Of a stretch of DNA of 13,249 bases, positions 1 to 6,696 are shown in pieces. Source of the DNA: CAZOMR01 sp964580655 (GTDB taxonomy: Bacteria > RBG-13-61-14 > CAZOMR01); NCBI GenBank assembly GCA_964580655.1, contig CAZOMR010000070.1:1-13249 (forward strand), written 5' to 3'. The first letter of the stretch is position 1. Every line of letters starts with the position of its first letter. The position numbers and the translations under genes were made by a program. The notes beneath the pieces are model-generated. The model was not told where the DNA came from. It made no database searches and worked only from the letters and a program-made list of their open reading frames with translations.

Positions 1-58
1 AAATATTTTCAACGTGCAAGAAAGTGGGGTCAAATAATAGTGCAAGGTTCTGAGTGCT

Positions 59-1039
59 TCATCTATTCTTTCCGATCTGTGGATTAACGCAGTGCTCAGG
101 TAGCTTGCCTTCAAGGGCATCAAGGAGGTTCTGAACCGCCATTTGGGCCATGCGGGTTCTGGTCTCTGAATTAGCGCTTCCGAGGTGTGGAGCGAGGACC
201 ACATTGTGAAGGTCTGCGAGACCTGGCACAATCTGAGGCTCGTTTTCATAGACATCCAGTCCGGCCGCCTCTATCCGGTTTTGCCTCAATGCCGAGACTA
301 ACGAGGCCTCGTTCACTATGGGCCCCCTGGCCGTGTTTATGAGGATCGCGCCCGGCTTCATCATATCCAGTTCTTTCTCCCCGATATAATGCCGTGTCTT
401 CCCGGTCAGGGGCAGGTGCAGAGACAGGAAATCGGATTGTTTCAGCAATGTGTCCTTGTCCACCATTTTAGCGCGGAGCTCTTTTTCCGCTATTTCATTT
501 TTCTTCTCATCCGTGTAAATGATTCTCATGCCGAACCCGAGGGCGCGGCGGGCCACGGCAGAGCCTATCCTTCCCATGCCCGCTATTCCCAGGGTTTTAC
601 CGCACAGCTCAACACCGAGCAGAAGCTCCGGTCCCCAGCCCTTGAACCCACCCTGCCGCACCATGCGGTCGCCTTCTATAATCCGGCGAGCCGCACAAAG
701 TAAAAGGGCCCATGTAAAGTCCGCAGTGGCCTCGGTGAGAACACCGGGGGTATTGCAAACCAGAATCCCCCCTTTCGTCGCATCCTCTATATCAATGTTG
801 TTGTAGCCCACGGCATAGTTGGATATAACCCGCAATTCCTTGCCGGCCGCGGCAAGCACCTCCCGGTCAATCCGGTCCGAGAGCATGCACAATATCCCCT
901 GACAGCCAGCCACTGCCTCAAGGATTTCCTCCCGGGACATGGCCCTGTCCCCGGCATGAAGCCGGACCTCGCAAGCCGCTTCAAGGATTTTGAGTGCGTC
1001 ACCGGGAAGCTTTCTCGTCACCAGGACCTTTGGCTTCAT
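59..1039 (-). CDS. D-2-hydroxyacid dehydrogenase (glyoxylate/hydroxypyruvate reductase-like)
   Basis: The 326-residue product is a full-length cytosolic NAD(P)H-dependent 2-hydroxyacid dehydrogenase, a family that reduces 2-keto acids such as glyoxylate or hydroxypyruvate to D-2-hydroxyacids. The Rossmann nucleotide motif GIAGMGRIGS lies at residues 151-160. The family's catalytic triad is visible as Arg238 (in NTARGP), Glu267 (in DVYENEP) and His285 (in APHLGSAN). The PHLGSAN signature resembles glyoxylate reductases more than phosphoglycerate dehydrogenase, and there is no C-terminal ACT domain. The ATG overlaps the stop codon of the upstream WaaP-like kinase gene by 4 nt (ATGA), so translational coupling is likely. 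The exact substrate cannot be read from sequence. No intrinsic terminator is seen in the 58 bases after the stop. Confidence 0.93.
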   Translation of the reverse strand: MKPKVLVTRKLPGDALKILEAACEVRLHAGDRAMSREEILEAVAGCQGILCMLSDRIDREVLAAAGKELRVISNYAVGYNNIDIEDATKGGILVCNTPGVLTEATADFTWALLLCAARRIIEGDRMVRQGGFKGWGPELLLGVELCGKTLGIAGMGRIGSAVARRALGFGMRIIYTDEKKNEIAEKELRAKMVDKDTLLKQSDFLSLHLPLTGKTRHYIGEKELDMMKPGAILINTARGPIVNEASLVSALRQNRIEAAGLDVYENEPQIVPGLADLHNVVLAPHLGSANSETRTRMAQMAVQNLLDALEGKLPEHCVNPQIGKNR

Positions 1040-1995
1040 GGTTTTTTTGACCCCTTCAACCCTTTCGATCTTTTTCGGGCCCGCCCGGACAGGGCCTGCC
1101 TTTCCAGGGCCTTGCAGACTTCCCGCCAGTCCCTCTCATCATTCCGGCAGGCAAGATATGCCTTTAGAAACCGGACTCTGTCAAGGTTGGTTATGATATT
1201 CCTGTTATCCGGGTTTCGGTTAAAATGGTCGAGCATGATAAACTCATCCGCAGGCCGGAAAACCGCCTCGTTGGTATCACTGATGTAGAAGCGAGTTGAG
1301 CCGTCATCCGGTTTAGCTAAAAGCAGATTGTGCAGTTTGAGGTCTGGGAAGAACACCCCGCTTTCCGTCACCTGCCGAAAGAATTCAGCCATCTCCCGGA
1401 TGAGCCTGCGTTTCTCTTTGACTTTATCCATGTGCTCCGGGTCTGCGAGACGCCGATTAAAATACTTTCTCAGGTTCGCCCCTTGCAGGGATTCTACTGC
1501 GCGGGTGATGAAGACCTCATCACGGAGAACTCCCTTGCGACGGGAGAGATATGCGACTGGTTCAGGGGTGTAAATCGCTTTGGCCTTCAGGGCCGCGGCC
1601 GCCACCCACGAGACCCGGGCCTCGGAGGGATAAATCATGCGGAGTATAAGTTTTCTCGGATAGCGCCAGGGGCGGCGAAGTCCTCTCATCGAGAACATCC
1701 TCCGAAGCATAACACTAAAGACCTCTCGTTCACTGAAGGCCTTGATGAAATAATCCTGGGGCCCATTCCCCATGTCCCAGCGCGTGCGGTAAACCCAGCT
1801 ACCCTTATCCGATTTATGCTTGAGCCAGGTGAACCGCGCAGAGGTGTGGAGGGCTTCAAGCGGGTCCGGTTCAAAGAGCGCCTCAAGCCGCGCCGGCTCT
1901 ACCCAGTCCCTGCACCATCCGGAAAAGCCAAGGACCTTCAGCGGATGCGAATCCTGGTGCGCCAATAATTCCAGTTCATCGGGAATCCTGCTCAT
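1036..1995 (-). CDS. WaaP/Kdo-kinase-like (lipopolysaccharide kinase family) protein, copy 1
   Basis: The 319-residue protein has a eukaryotic-like kinase fold of the kind found in lipopolysaccharide core kinases (WaaP/KdkA relatives), which phosphorylate sugars on the cytoplasmic side of the inner membrane. Visible kinase residues are Lys85 (DYFIKAF, ATP-binding lysine), the catalytic loop FPDLKLHN at 216-223 (Asp218, Asn223) and the DFG-equivalent Asp240 in YISDTN. The C-terminal 15 residues are strongly basic (RARKRSKGLKGSKKP), which could favour membrane contact. The reading frame is open to a GTG at 2085. I place the start at ATG 1995 because a good promoter (-35 2095-2090, -10 2073-2068) overlaps the upstream extension and would start transcription near 2061. 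The ribosome-binding site at the ATG is modest (GGCGAG). It is homologous to the rightward kinase at 3232. The substrate is unknown. Confidence 0.82.
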   Translation of the reverse strand: MSRIPDELELLAHQDSHPLKVLGFSGWCRDWVEPARLEALFEPDPLEALHTSARFTWLKHKSDKGSWVYRTRWDMGNGPQDYFIKAFSEREVFSVMLRRMFSMRGLRRPWRYPRKLILRMIYPSEARVSWVAAAALKAKAIYTPEPVAYLSRRKGVLRDEVFITRAVESLQGANLRKYFNRRLADPEHMDKVKEKRRLIREMAEFFRQVTESGVFFPDLKLHNLLLAKPDDGSTRFYISDTNEAVFRPADEFIMLDHFNRNPDNRNIITNLDRVRFLKAYLACRNDERDWREVCKALERQALSGRARKRSKGLKGSKKP

Positions 1996-2067
1996 TTCTA
2001 CTCGCCAAAGATATATGGCGGCATTATAAAAGAGGACACCCCGCTTGGCAAGGTAAATTGAGGGGTG

Positions 2068-2095
2068 GTTATAATTGTACCCCACCAGGCGTCAA
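2068..2095 (-). promoter_or_regulatory. Putative sigma70-type promoter for the leftward WaaP-like kinase operon
   Basis: On the minus strand TTGACG (2095-2090) is followed after 16 nt by TATAAC (2073-2068). The predicted start near 2061 gives a leader of about 65 nt before ATG 1995. This makes the longer GTG-started reading of the kinase gene (from 2085) unlikely. Called from motif match and position only. Confidence 0.5.
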
Positions 2096-2230
2096 AGCAT
2101 AATCCGCGGGCCCAGCGGATCTGGAGAATTTTTCAAGCACGGCTTGCGCCCGGGGCTTGGGCAAGTGAATGCTGAAAGCACATGGCTCAGGGAATTTGAT
2201 TTGTGCCCATCCCTCAGGTGAATGGGCCTG
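2086..2230. other. Divergent intergenic region with two small stem-loops
   Basis: No credible gene is seen here. Two hairpin-forming sequences are visible. ATCCGC (2102-2107) pairs with GCGGAT (2115-2120) around a GGGCCCA loop. CTTGC (2143-2147) pairs with GCAAG (2161-2165), extended by two C-G pairs beyond a bulged G. Neither is followed by a T-run on either strand, so they do not look like intrinsic terminators. They may be operator sites or chance structures in GC-rich sequence. Confidence 0.3.
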
Positions 2231-2260
2231 TTGACAAATGGATGTGGTCGGGTTAATAAT
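2231..2260 (+). promoter_or_regulatory. Putative sigma70-type promoter for the transporter/kinase gene series
   Basis: A perfect TTGACA at 2231-2236 is followed after 18 nt by AATAAT (2255-2260). The predicted transcription start is near 2267, about 23 nt before the ATG at 2290. With the leftward promoter at 2068-2095 it frames a divergent intergenic region. Confidence 0.5.
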
Positions 2261-2289
2261 CTTCACGATTTGAATAAAGGATAGGATTG

Positions 2290-3168
2290 ATGTCTATCTG
2301 GATTTGCATTGTGCTGATTACGCTCTGCGCCATTCTCTGGGATGTGGGAGTGGTGATGCAAAAGAAGGCCGCGGACAGGCTTCCAAAGATAGCCTGGGGA
2401 AAGGACCTTCCCGGTATTATCATCGCGTTTTTTACAAACCGTATGTGGTTTGGAGGATTGGTGGTCTCGGCGGCTGGGTGGGGTCTGTTTGCGCTTGCGC
2501 TCAACTACACCCCGGTCTCCCTTGCCCGGACCATCCAGGGATCGGGTTTTGTCATCCTGGCTTTCTTCTCCATCCTGTGGCTCGATCACCACCTCACGGC
2601 TCTGGAATGGGTAGGCGTGGTCATCATCACAGCCGGGATAGTTGCCCTGGGACTGAGCGAACCCCCTGAAGCCAGAACCCCGTCCACCATCCTAACCTTT
2701 CGCCTGCTCCTGCTTGTCGGAGCCAGTGTGGGTGTTCTTTTTCTGATCTACGGCATGAAAAAGCTGGTCAACCTCGGATTCAGTTGGGTGGTCATCTTCA
2801 GCATCTGCGCCGGGGGACTGCTTGGACTCGGGGATGTCTCAACCAAGACAGTCCTCAATGCCGCGGGCAAGGGAGAATATCTCACGGCAGTCGGACTTTA
2901 TGCTCCATTCCTCATTGTCTCATACCTCACCGGCTTCATGTTCTTATCCAGGGGCTACCAGCACGGACGAGCCATCCTGGTCACAGCGGTATCAGATTTC
3001 TGCGCCAGGGCCATCTCGATCCTGCTCGGGGTCTATGCCCTCGGCGAGGTCTTCCCGGAAAGCCCTCCCCTGAGAGGTCTGCGCATCGCGGGTCTTTGCG
3101 CCATTATCATAGGCGCGGCCTTCATGGCCAGGTTTTCCGGCGAGCAGTTGGCCGAGGGACTCAAATAA
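2290..3168 (+). CDS. DMT/EamA-like multi-pass membrane transporter
   Basis: The 292-residue protein is almost entirely hydrophobic, with about nine or ten membrane segments (roughly 2-22, 53-72, 84-98, 106-122, 137-154, 164-181, 200-220, 228-250 and 264-282). It has the two-half layout typical of drug/metabolite transporter (DMT) superfamily proteins. The first half ends in a short acidic and proline-containing linker near 123-131. I chose ATG 2290 over the in-frame TTG just before it because AAAGGA at 2276-2281 sits 8 nt upstream. It is followed 63 nt later by a WaaP-like kinase gene on the same strand, and diverges from another such kinase. This suggests, but does not prove, export or flipping of an envelope-related metabolite. 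The family also includes metabolite importers and Mg2+ transporter-like NIPA proteins, so the substrate is open. Confidence 0.8.
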   Translation: MSIWICIVLITLCAILWDVGVVMQKKAADRLPKIAWGKDLPGIIIAFFTNRMWFGGLVVSAAGWGLFALALNYTPVSLARTIQGSGFVILAFFSILWLDHHLTALEWVGVVIITAGIVALGLSEPPEARTPSTILTFRLLLLVGASVGVLFLIYGMKKLVNLGFSWVVIFSICAGGLLGLGDVSTKTVLNAAGKGEYLTAVGLYAPFLIVSYLTGFMFLSRGYQHGRAILVTAVSDFCARAISILLGVYALGEVFPESPPLRGLRIAGLCAIIIGAAFMARFSGEQLAEGLK

Positions 3169-3196
3169 GCAATTACTACTACGGAGGAAGGATTTG

Positions 3197-3211
3197 ATGA
3201 TAGCCAGGTAG
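3197..3211 (+). other. Possible four-codon leader ORF (MIAR) before the TTG-started kinase
   Basis: ATG-ATA-GCC-AGG-TAG is preceded by GGAGGAAGG at 3183-3191, 5 nt from the ATG. Its stop lies just before a second, near-perfect Shine-Dalgarno sequence (AGGAGGT, 3216-3222) that serves the TTG start of the downstream kinase. This could be a coupling or regulatory mini-ORF, or chance. Confidence 0.2.
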
Positions 3212-3231
3212 TTCAAGGAGGTCACCGCCAT

Positions 3232-4128
3232 TTGAAAAGAGAGATTGGAGCAAGAAATTCCAGGGGGTCTTTAGAGGCCGGATCAGAGGTGGTATCAGTC
3301 CGCTGTGGAAGTTGGCGTGGTTTCATTGTCCGGGAATATGCCGGTGGAGAGCTGATGGATTTATTCTCGAATGATGAATTCCCTGGCAAGGCCTTTATCG
3401 GCAAGGTAGAGAAGGTCAAGAGCAAAAAAGAAAGGTCCTATCTTTTCAGGGTACATCTTAACGAACCAAAAGGCGAGCGTGTTTTCTATGCCAAGAGTTT
3501 CTGTTCCCGGTCCTGGTCCGATGCCCTGAGGGGCATATTCATCCCGATTGAGGCATCCCGGTCATGGATGGCGGCCTGGATCATGACAGAGGAGGGCATC
3601 CCCACTCCTCGACCAGTAGCCCTGATGGAGCAAAGGGTGCTTGGAGTCCGGAGAAGAAGTGTATTCATTAATGAGGCCATCCGCTACAGCCGTGGCCAGA
3701 GCCTGGAGCACTACTTCCGAGAGAAATTCGACCTTGATGCTCTGCCACCTGAGCTGGTGCGTGAGAAGCGCGAGATCATCCGCCTGATTGGCGAGATGTA
3801 TCGTAAAGCCCATTCCCAGGACAGGCTGTACTTTCCGGACTTCCACCCTCATAACATGATCTTCCAGAAAAGCCCCTCGGGCAAGATTCGCCTGTTCCTC
3901 GTAGACTTTGACGAGGTGCGCTTCAATGTTCGGGCAAACGACAGGACCAAGAACCTGGCCAGCCTCTGTCGGAACGCGGATAAGATCGTGAAGAAGATGA
4001 AGCACCGCTCTATTACCACCGGGGACAGGCTCCGCTTGATCAAGGCCTACCTGGGCCCGGAGCACCGCACACGACGCGATAGCCTGGCCCTGTGGGATTA
4101 TGTGCGTAGAAACCGGGACATGCGTTGA
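3232..4128 (+). CDS. WaaP/Kdo-kinase-like (lipopolysaccharide kinase family) protein, copy 2
   Basis: The 298-residue kinase-fold protein is homologous to the leftward kinase at 1036-1995. Shared landmarks are the ATP-binding lysine (Lys88 in VFYAKSF), an EEGIPTPRPVAL stretch at 120-131 matching KAIYTPEPVAYL in copy 1, the catalytic loop FPDFHPHN at 201-208 (Asp203, Asn208), the DFG-equivalent LVDFDE (Asp225), and an RLIKAYL segment near the C-terminus. Start: TTG at 3232, chosen because AGGAGGT (3216-3222) sits 9 nt upstream. The next in-frame Met (residue 42) has no comparable ribosome-binding site. It lies between the transporter gene and the GHMP kinase gene, all rightward. WaaP-type enzymes phosphorylate lipopolysaccharide core sugars, and the same fold also covers other small-molecule kinases. 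The precise acceptor is not deducible. Confidence 0.83.
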   Translation: MKREIGARNSRGSLEAGSEVVSVRCGSWRGFIVREYAGGELMDLFSNDEFPGKAFIGKVEKVKSKKERSYLFRVHLNEPKGERVFYAKSFCSRSWSDALRGIFIPIEASRSWMAAWIMTEEGIPTPRPVALMEQRVLGVRRRSVFINEAIRYSRGQSLEHYFREKFDLDALPPELVREKREIIRLIGEMYRKAHSQDRLYFPDFHPHNMIFQKSPSGKIRLFLVDFDEVRFNVRANDRTKNLASLCRNADKIVKKMKHRSITTGDRLRLIKAYLGPEHRTRRDSLALWDYVRRNRDMR

Positions 4129-4151
4129 AATTTGATTTTATCGGCTAAAAT
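4125..4151 (+). promoter_or_regulatory. Possible promoter before the GHMP kinase gene
   Basis: TTGAAA (4125-4130, overlapping the end of the kinase gene) and TAAAAT (4146-4151) are separated by 15 nt, shorter than ideal. A start near 4158 would give a very short leader. The GHMP kinase ATG at 4177 has no recognisable Shine-Dalgarno sequence, so it depends on coupling or on such a short leader. Weak call. Confidence 0.25.
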
Positions 4152-4176
4152 GGATATTGTGTCTTGACCTTGAATC

Positions 4177-5301
4177 ATGTCCTTTGAAGTAAAAGTACCA
4201 GCCCGGATAAATGTGTTAGGTAATCCTTCAGACGCCAATGAGGGCGCTCACCAGACCATTTCCGCGGCGGTTAATATCTTTGGCAGTGTGAGTGTTTCCG
4301 GGGCTGAAAGGCTTACCCTTACCTGTGCGGAGACAGGGGACGAGAGTCAGTCTTGTTCCGAGTCTCTGGTTTTGGAGCCGCAGGAAAAATTCGCTTACGG
4401 GACTCCTTTTGACCTGCAGATTGCCGCGTTCAATATCCTCCTGCAGAACAGCGAGGAGTTCCGTCAAAAATTCGGGGCTCCGTTTCCACGGCTTTGTTAC
4501 CGGACTGAGATTCCCAGGCAGAGCGGCCTGGGAGGCTCAACAGTGCTTGTGCTTCTAACCCTGGTGGCTCTTGTTAACTTTTACAAGCTTGACCGGCGCG
4601 TGCATAATTTCTATTTTCTGGGTGAGATAGCCCAGCGCGCGGAGGAGGTAGAGCTGGGCATAACCTGCGGATTCGCGGACAGGTATGTTCCCTTGTTAGG
4701 GGATATAGCCTACCTGGATTACCGGGGCAAGCTTTTTCATAAGCCTGTTAAAGCCGAGCCTTATGTCACCTACGAGAAGCTGGGTTCCTATGTGGATTAT
4801 TTTCCGCTGGTAATAGTTTTTCCGGGCGTGCCGCATGAGAGCGGAGATGTGCATGGAAGAATGCGCGGCCGCTACCTTGAGGAGTTCAAGGGATTCAGGG
4901 GCGATTACAATTCAGGGCCTTTTCTTGTGCGGCAGATGCATCTGATAGGCGAGAAGGCCTGGAAGGGCAAGATAGCTCTTCTTGAGTCGGACTGGAAGCG
5001 GTTTGGAGAATTGATGAACGAAAATCACCGCCTGGTGGATGAGATGATGACCTATTGCGGGTTTGAGGCAGGGGCCGGCCGGGCAAACAATATGGTGATT
5101 GAGCGGGCAAGGTCCATCGGGGCACTGGGCGCGAAGCTCACTGGGGCCGGGGGCGGCGGGTCAGTGTTTGTGCTTTGCGACCCGGGTAAAGTGGATGATG
5201 TCGCCCAGGAGCTCAAGTCTTTATTGCAAAACGAGGGCTATAAGAAAGGCTGGGTATACATTCCATCCATCGTTCACCAGGGCACAGTAGTTCTGGCTTG
5301 A
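4177..5301 (+). CDS. GHMP-family sugar kinase, glucuronokinase-like
   Basis: The 374-residue cytosolic kinase has the three GHMP landmarks. The N-terminal substrate/nucleotide region is PARINVLGNPSD (8-19). The phosphate-binding loop is PRQSGLGGST (113-122). Motif 3 is KLTGAGGGGSVFVL (320-333). Asp168 in GFADRY is the likely catalytic base. The GNPSD variant of motif 1 is the form I associate with glucuronokinases (sugar-1-kinases making glucuronate-1-phosphate), whereas galactokinases and heptose kinases carry other versions; this is from family knowledge and not proof of substrate. A sugar-1-phosphate nucleotidyltransferase gene starts 24 nt downstream, which fits an anomeric kinase feeding NDP-sugar synthesis. 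ATG 4177 is the only sensible start (an in-frame TGA lies two codons upstream) but lacks a Shine-Dalgarno sequence. Confidence 0.85.
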   Translation: MSFEVKVPARINVLGNPSDANEGAHQTISAAVNIFGSVSVSGAERLTLTCAETGDESQSCSESLVLEPQEKFAYGTPFDLQIAAFNILLQNSEEFRQKFGAPFPRLCYRTEIPRQSGLGGSTVLVLLTLVALVNFYKLDRRVHNFYFLGEIAQRAEEVELGITCGFADRYVPLLGDIAYLDYRGKLFHKPVKAEPYVTYEKLGSYVDYFPLVIVFPGVPHESGDVHGRMRGRYLEEFKGFRGDYNSGPFLVRQMHLIGEKAWKGKIALLESDWKRFGELMNENHRLVDEMMTYCGFEAGAGRANNMVIERARSIGALGAKLTGAGGGGSVFVLCDPGKVDDVAQELKSLLQNEGYKKGWVYIPSIVHQGTVVLA

Positions 5302-5325
5302 GGGGTCTGGAGGAATCATTAAGGA

Positions 5326-6339
5326 ATGAGACAACTCCCCCTCACCGCAGTGATCCTGGGGGCTGGCCAGGGCCTGCGACTGGAGCCGATTACTTTGTCT
5401 CACTCCAAGGCCATGACCCCGATTATGGGCAAGCCGATTACCTGTATGATCATTGAGAATTTGCAGGCCCTGGGCTTTTCGAGATTCGTGCTTGTTATCA
5501 GGAAGGATGATGAAGACCTGAGAGCGCTTGCCAGCGAGATTCGTGGAGAGGGCATTTCAATCAAGGTGGCTCAACAGGCGGAACAACTCGGGACAGCGCA
5601 CGCGCTGGCCTGTGCAAGAGAGCATATCAGGGATGATTTCCTCTTAGCCTCCTGCGATAACCTTTACCCGGGATCATGTATCCGGGAGATGACGGAGTCC
5701 TTTCTGAGACACCGGCCTCCTGCTGTATTGGCCCTGTTTGAGATAGGGCCGGGGGACCTTGACCGGTGTGCGGGCGTGAGGCTGGAAGGAGAGGATGTCC
5801 TTGAGATTGTGGAGAAACCTGGACAAGACAGTGGTCCGTGGGATGCGGTCTGCAAATTCCTTTTCATTTTTAACAGGGGAATTCTTGATTACCTGGATGG
5901 TCTGTCCCGGTCTGTGCGCGGCGAGTACGAGGTTCAGGATGCCCTGCAGGTGTTCCTGGCAGGACATTCCCATCCGGCCAGGGCTGTGTTTGTCCATGAC
6001 TTTCTTCACCTGAGCACTGCCGAGGACCTGATCGCGATTCACCGTCACAATTTCTCCAATCACGGTCCTTTCAGCATACATCAGGAGGCCAGGGTTGAGC
6101 AGGGGGTAAAGATGATCCAGCCTGTTTTTGTTGATCAGGGGGCTTATATCCAGGCCGGAGCCACACTGGGACCTTATGTGTATGTGGGTAAATGGGCGAA
6201 GGTCCTTGCCGGAGCCTATGTAGAGGAAAGCGTGATTTATGCTAATGCGGTTATTCCTGCCGGGGCAATGGTCAAGAAGGAAGTGGTGATTAATACGCGT
6301 TCCTTCTCAGAAAAAATCTCAGAAAAAAATTTCTCTTGA
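5326..6339 (+). CDS. Sugar-1-phosphate nucleotidyltransferase with left-handed beta-helix C-terminus
   Basis: The 337-residue enzyme joins an NTP and a sugar-1-phosphate to give an NDP-sugar and pyrophosphate. The N-terminal nucleotidyltransferase fold shows AVILGAGQGLRLEPIT (8-23) with Arg18 and Lys28 (SKAMTPI), QLGTAHAL (87-94), the metal-binding Asp111 in ASCDNLYPG, an EKPG motif (163-166), and EYEVQDAL (200-207), typical of RmlA/UgpG-like enzymes. From about 255 to 325, hexapeptide-like repeats (VDQGAYIQAGATLGPYVYVG and onward) indicate a left-handed beta-helix tail, as in GlmU-like and GDP-mannose pyrophosphorylase-like proteins. That tail may only mediate oligomerisation, since it is too short for a full acetyltransferase. 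A ribosome-binding site (GGAGGA, 5309-5314) precedes ATG 5326. The gene closely follows the GHMP kinase gene and probably shares its transcript. Sugar and nucleotide specificity are unknown. Confidence 0.88.
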   Translation: MRQLPLTAVILGAGQGLRLEPITLSHSKAMTPIMGKPITCMIIENLQALGFSRFVLVIRKDDEDLRALASEIRGEGISIKVAQQAEQLGTAHALACAREHIRDDFLLASCDNLYPGSCIREMTESFLRHRPPAVLALFEIGPGDLDRCAGVRLEGEDVLEIVEKPGQDSGPWDAVCKFLFIFNRGILDYLDGLSRSVRGEYEVQDALQVFLAGHSHPARAVFVHDFLHLSTAEDLIAIHRHNFSNHGPFSIHQEARVEQGVKMIQPVFVDQGAYIQAGATLGPYVYVGKWAKVLAGAYVEESVIYANAVIPAGAMVKKEVVINTRSFSEKISEKNFS

Positions 6340-6363
6340 AATTCAGCCGATCTTTGCTATAAT
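6336..6363 (+). promoter_or_regulatory. Strong predicted promoter for the zinc-ribbon gene
   Basis: TTGAAA (6336-6341) overlaps the stop of the nucleotidyltransferase gene and is followed after 16 nt by a perfect TATAAT (6358-6363). The TG one base before the -10 (6355-6356) makes an extended -10 element. The transcript should begin near 6370, leaving a leader of about 150 nt. Confidence 0.6.
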
Positions 6364-6369
6364 ACTTAG

Positions 6370-6519
6370 TGTAGTTCTCTTTAGCGACTTGGAGATAAGG
6401 AGTTTGATGGCTTGTTGAGCGGTTTGATTTTTTGAGGGGAAATCGCCTGATTTCCTGGTTTCCAGAAGCAAAAGGGCAGTTCATTATAGAGCCGACAAGG
6501 CCGAAGAAAGGAGTAAGCC
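6370..6519 (+). promoter_or_regulatory. Structured 5' leader of the zinc-ribbon gene
   Basis: The roughly 150-nt leader contains a three-codon ORF (ATG-GCT-TGT-TGA, 6407-6418) preceded by AAGGAG (6397-6402). After it comes a perfect 7-bp hairpin: GGAAATC (6438-6444), loop GCCT, GATTTCC (6449-6455). A competing small stem CTGG-TTT-CCAG (6455-6465) overlaps its 3' arm. No T-run follows, so it is not a classical terminator. The arrangement could control translation of the downstream gene, but no known riboswitch class is recognised. Confidence 0.35.
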
Positions 6520-6696
6520 ATGTCCGCAACCGATGAAAGGGTAATGGGCGAGGCACCGGAGACGCGCGAGCTCCGTGAGGAGCGTTGTGAATGCGGCAAC
6601 CTGCTTTGCAAAATTTCCCCGGAAACCGTGGAGATAAAATGCAGGAGATGCAAGCGGATTCACATCATTCCGATTAAGAATTTGATCCAGAAATAA
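6520..6696 (+). CDS. Com-like zinc-ribbon small protein
   Basis: This 58-residue protein has a hydrophilic, acidic N-terminal 20 residues and then a compact zinc-ribbon. Cys23-x-Cys25 (RCECGNLLCKI) and Cys41-x-x-Cys44 (IKCRRCKRIHII) provide four likely zinc ligands; Cys30 is extra. The spacing and the pattern 'CxCG-LL ... IKCxRCKR' match the Com family, named for the phage Mu translational activator Com that binds the mom mRNA. Many bacterial homologues are chromosomal and of unknown role. AAAGGAG (6507-6513) lies 6 nt before the ATG, and an in-frame stop just upstream fixes this start. The gene has its own strong promoter and long leader. It converges on the epimerase gene with 25 bp between the two stop codons. 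Nucleic-acid binding is inferred from the family only. Confidence 0.75.
   Translation: MSATDERVMGEAPETRELREERCECGNLLCKISPETVEIKCRRCKRIHIIPIKNLIQK

Noticed and set aside
1330..1968. 212-codon rightward frame opposite the WaaP-like kinase
   Set aside because: The opposite strand has the kinase catalytic residues and coupling to the dehydrogenase gene; this frame has none.
2069..2266. 65-codon leftward frame in the divergent intergenic region
   Set aside because: It overlaps both predicted promoters, has no recognisable domain and no clear ribosome-binding site.
3562..4065. 167-codon leftward frame opposite the second kinase
   Set aside because: Antisense to a motif-bearing kinase; no family features.
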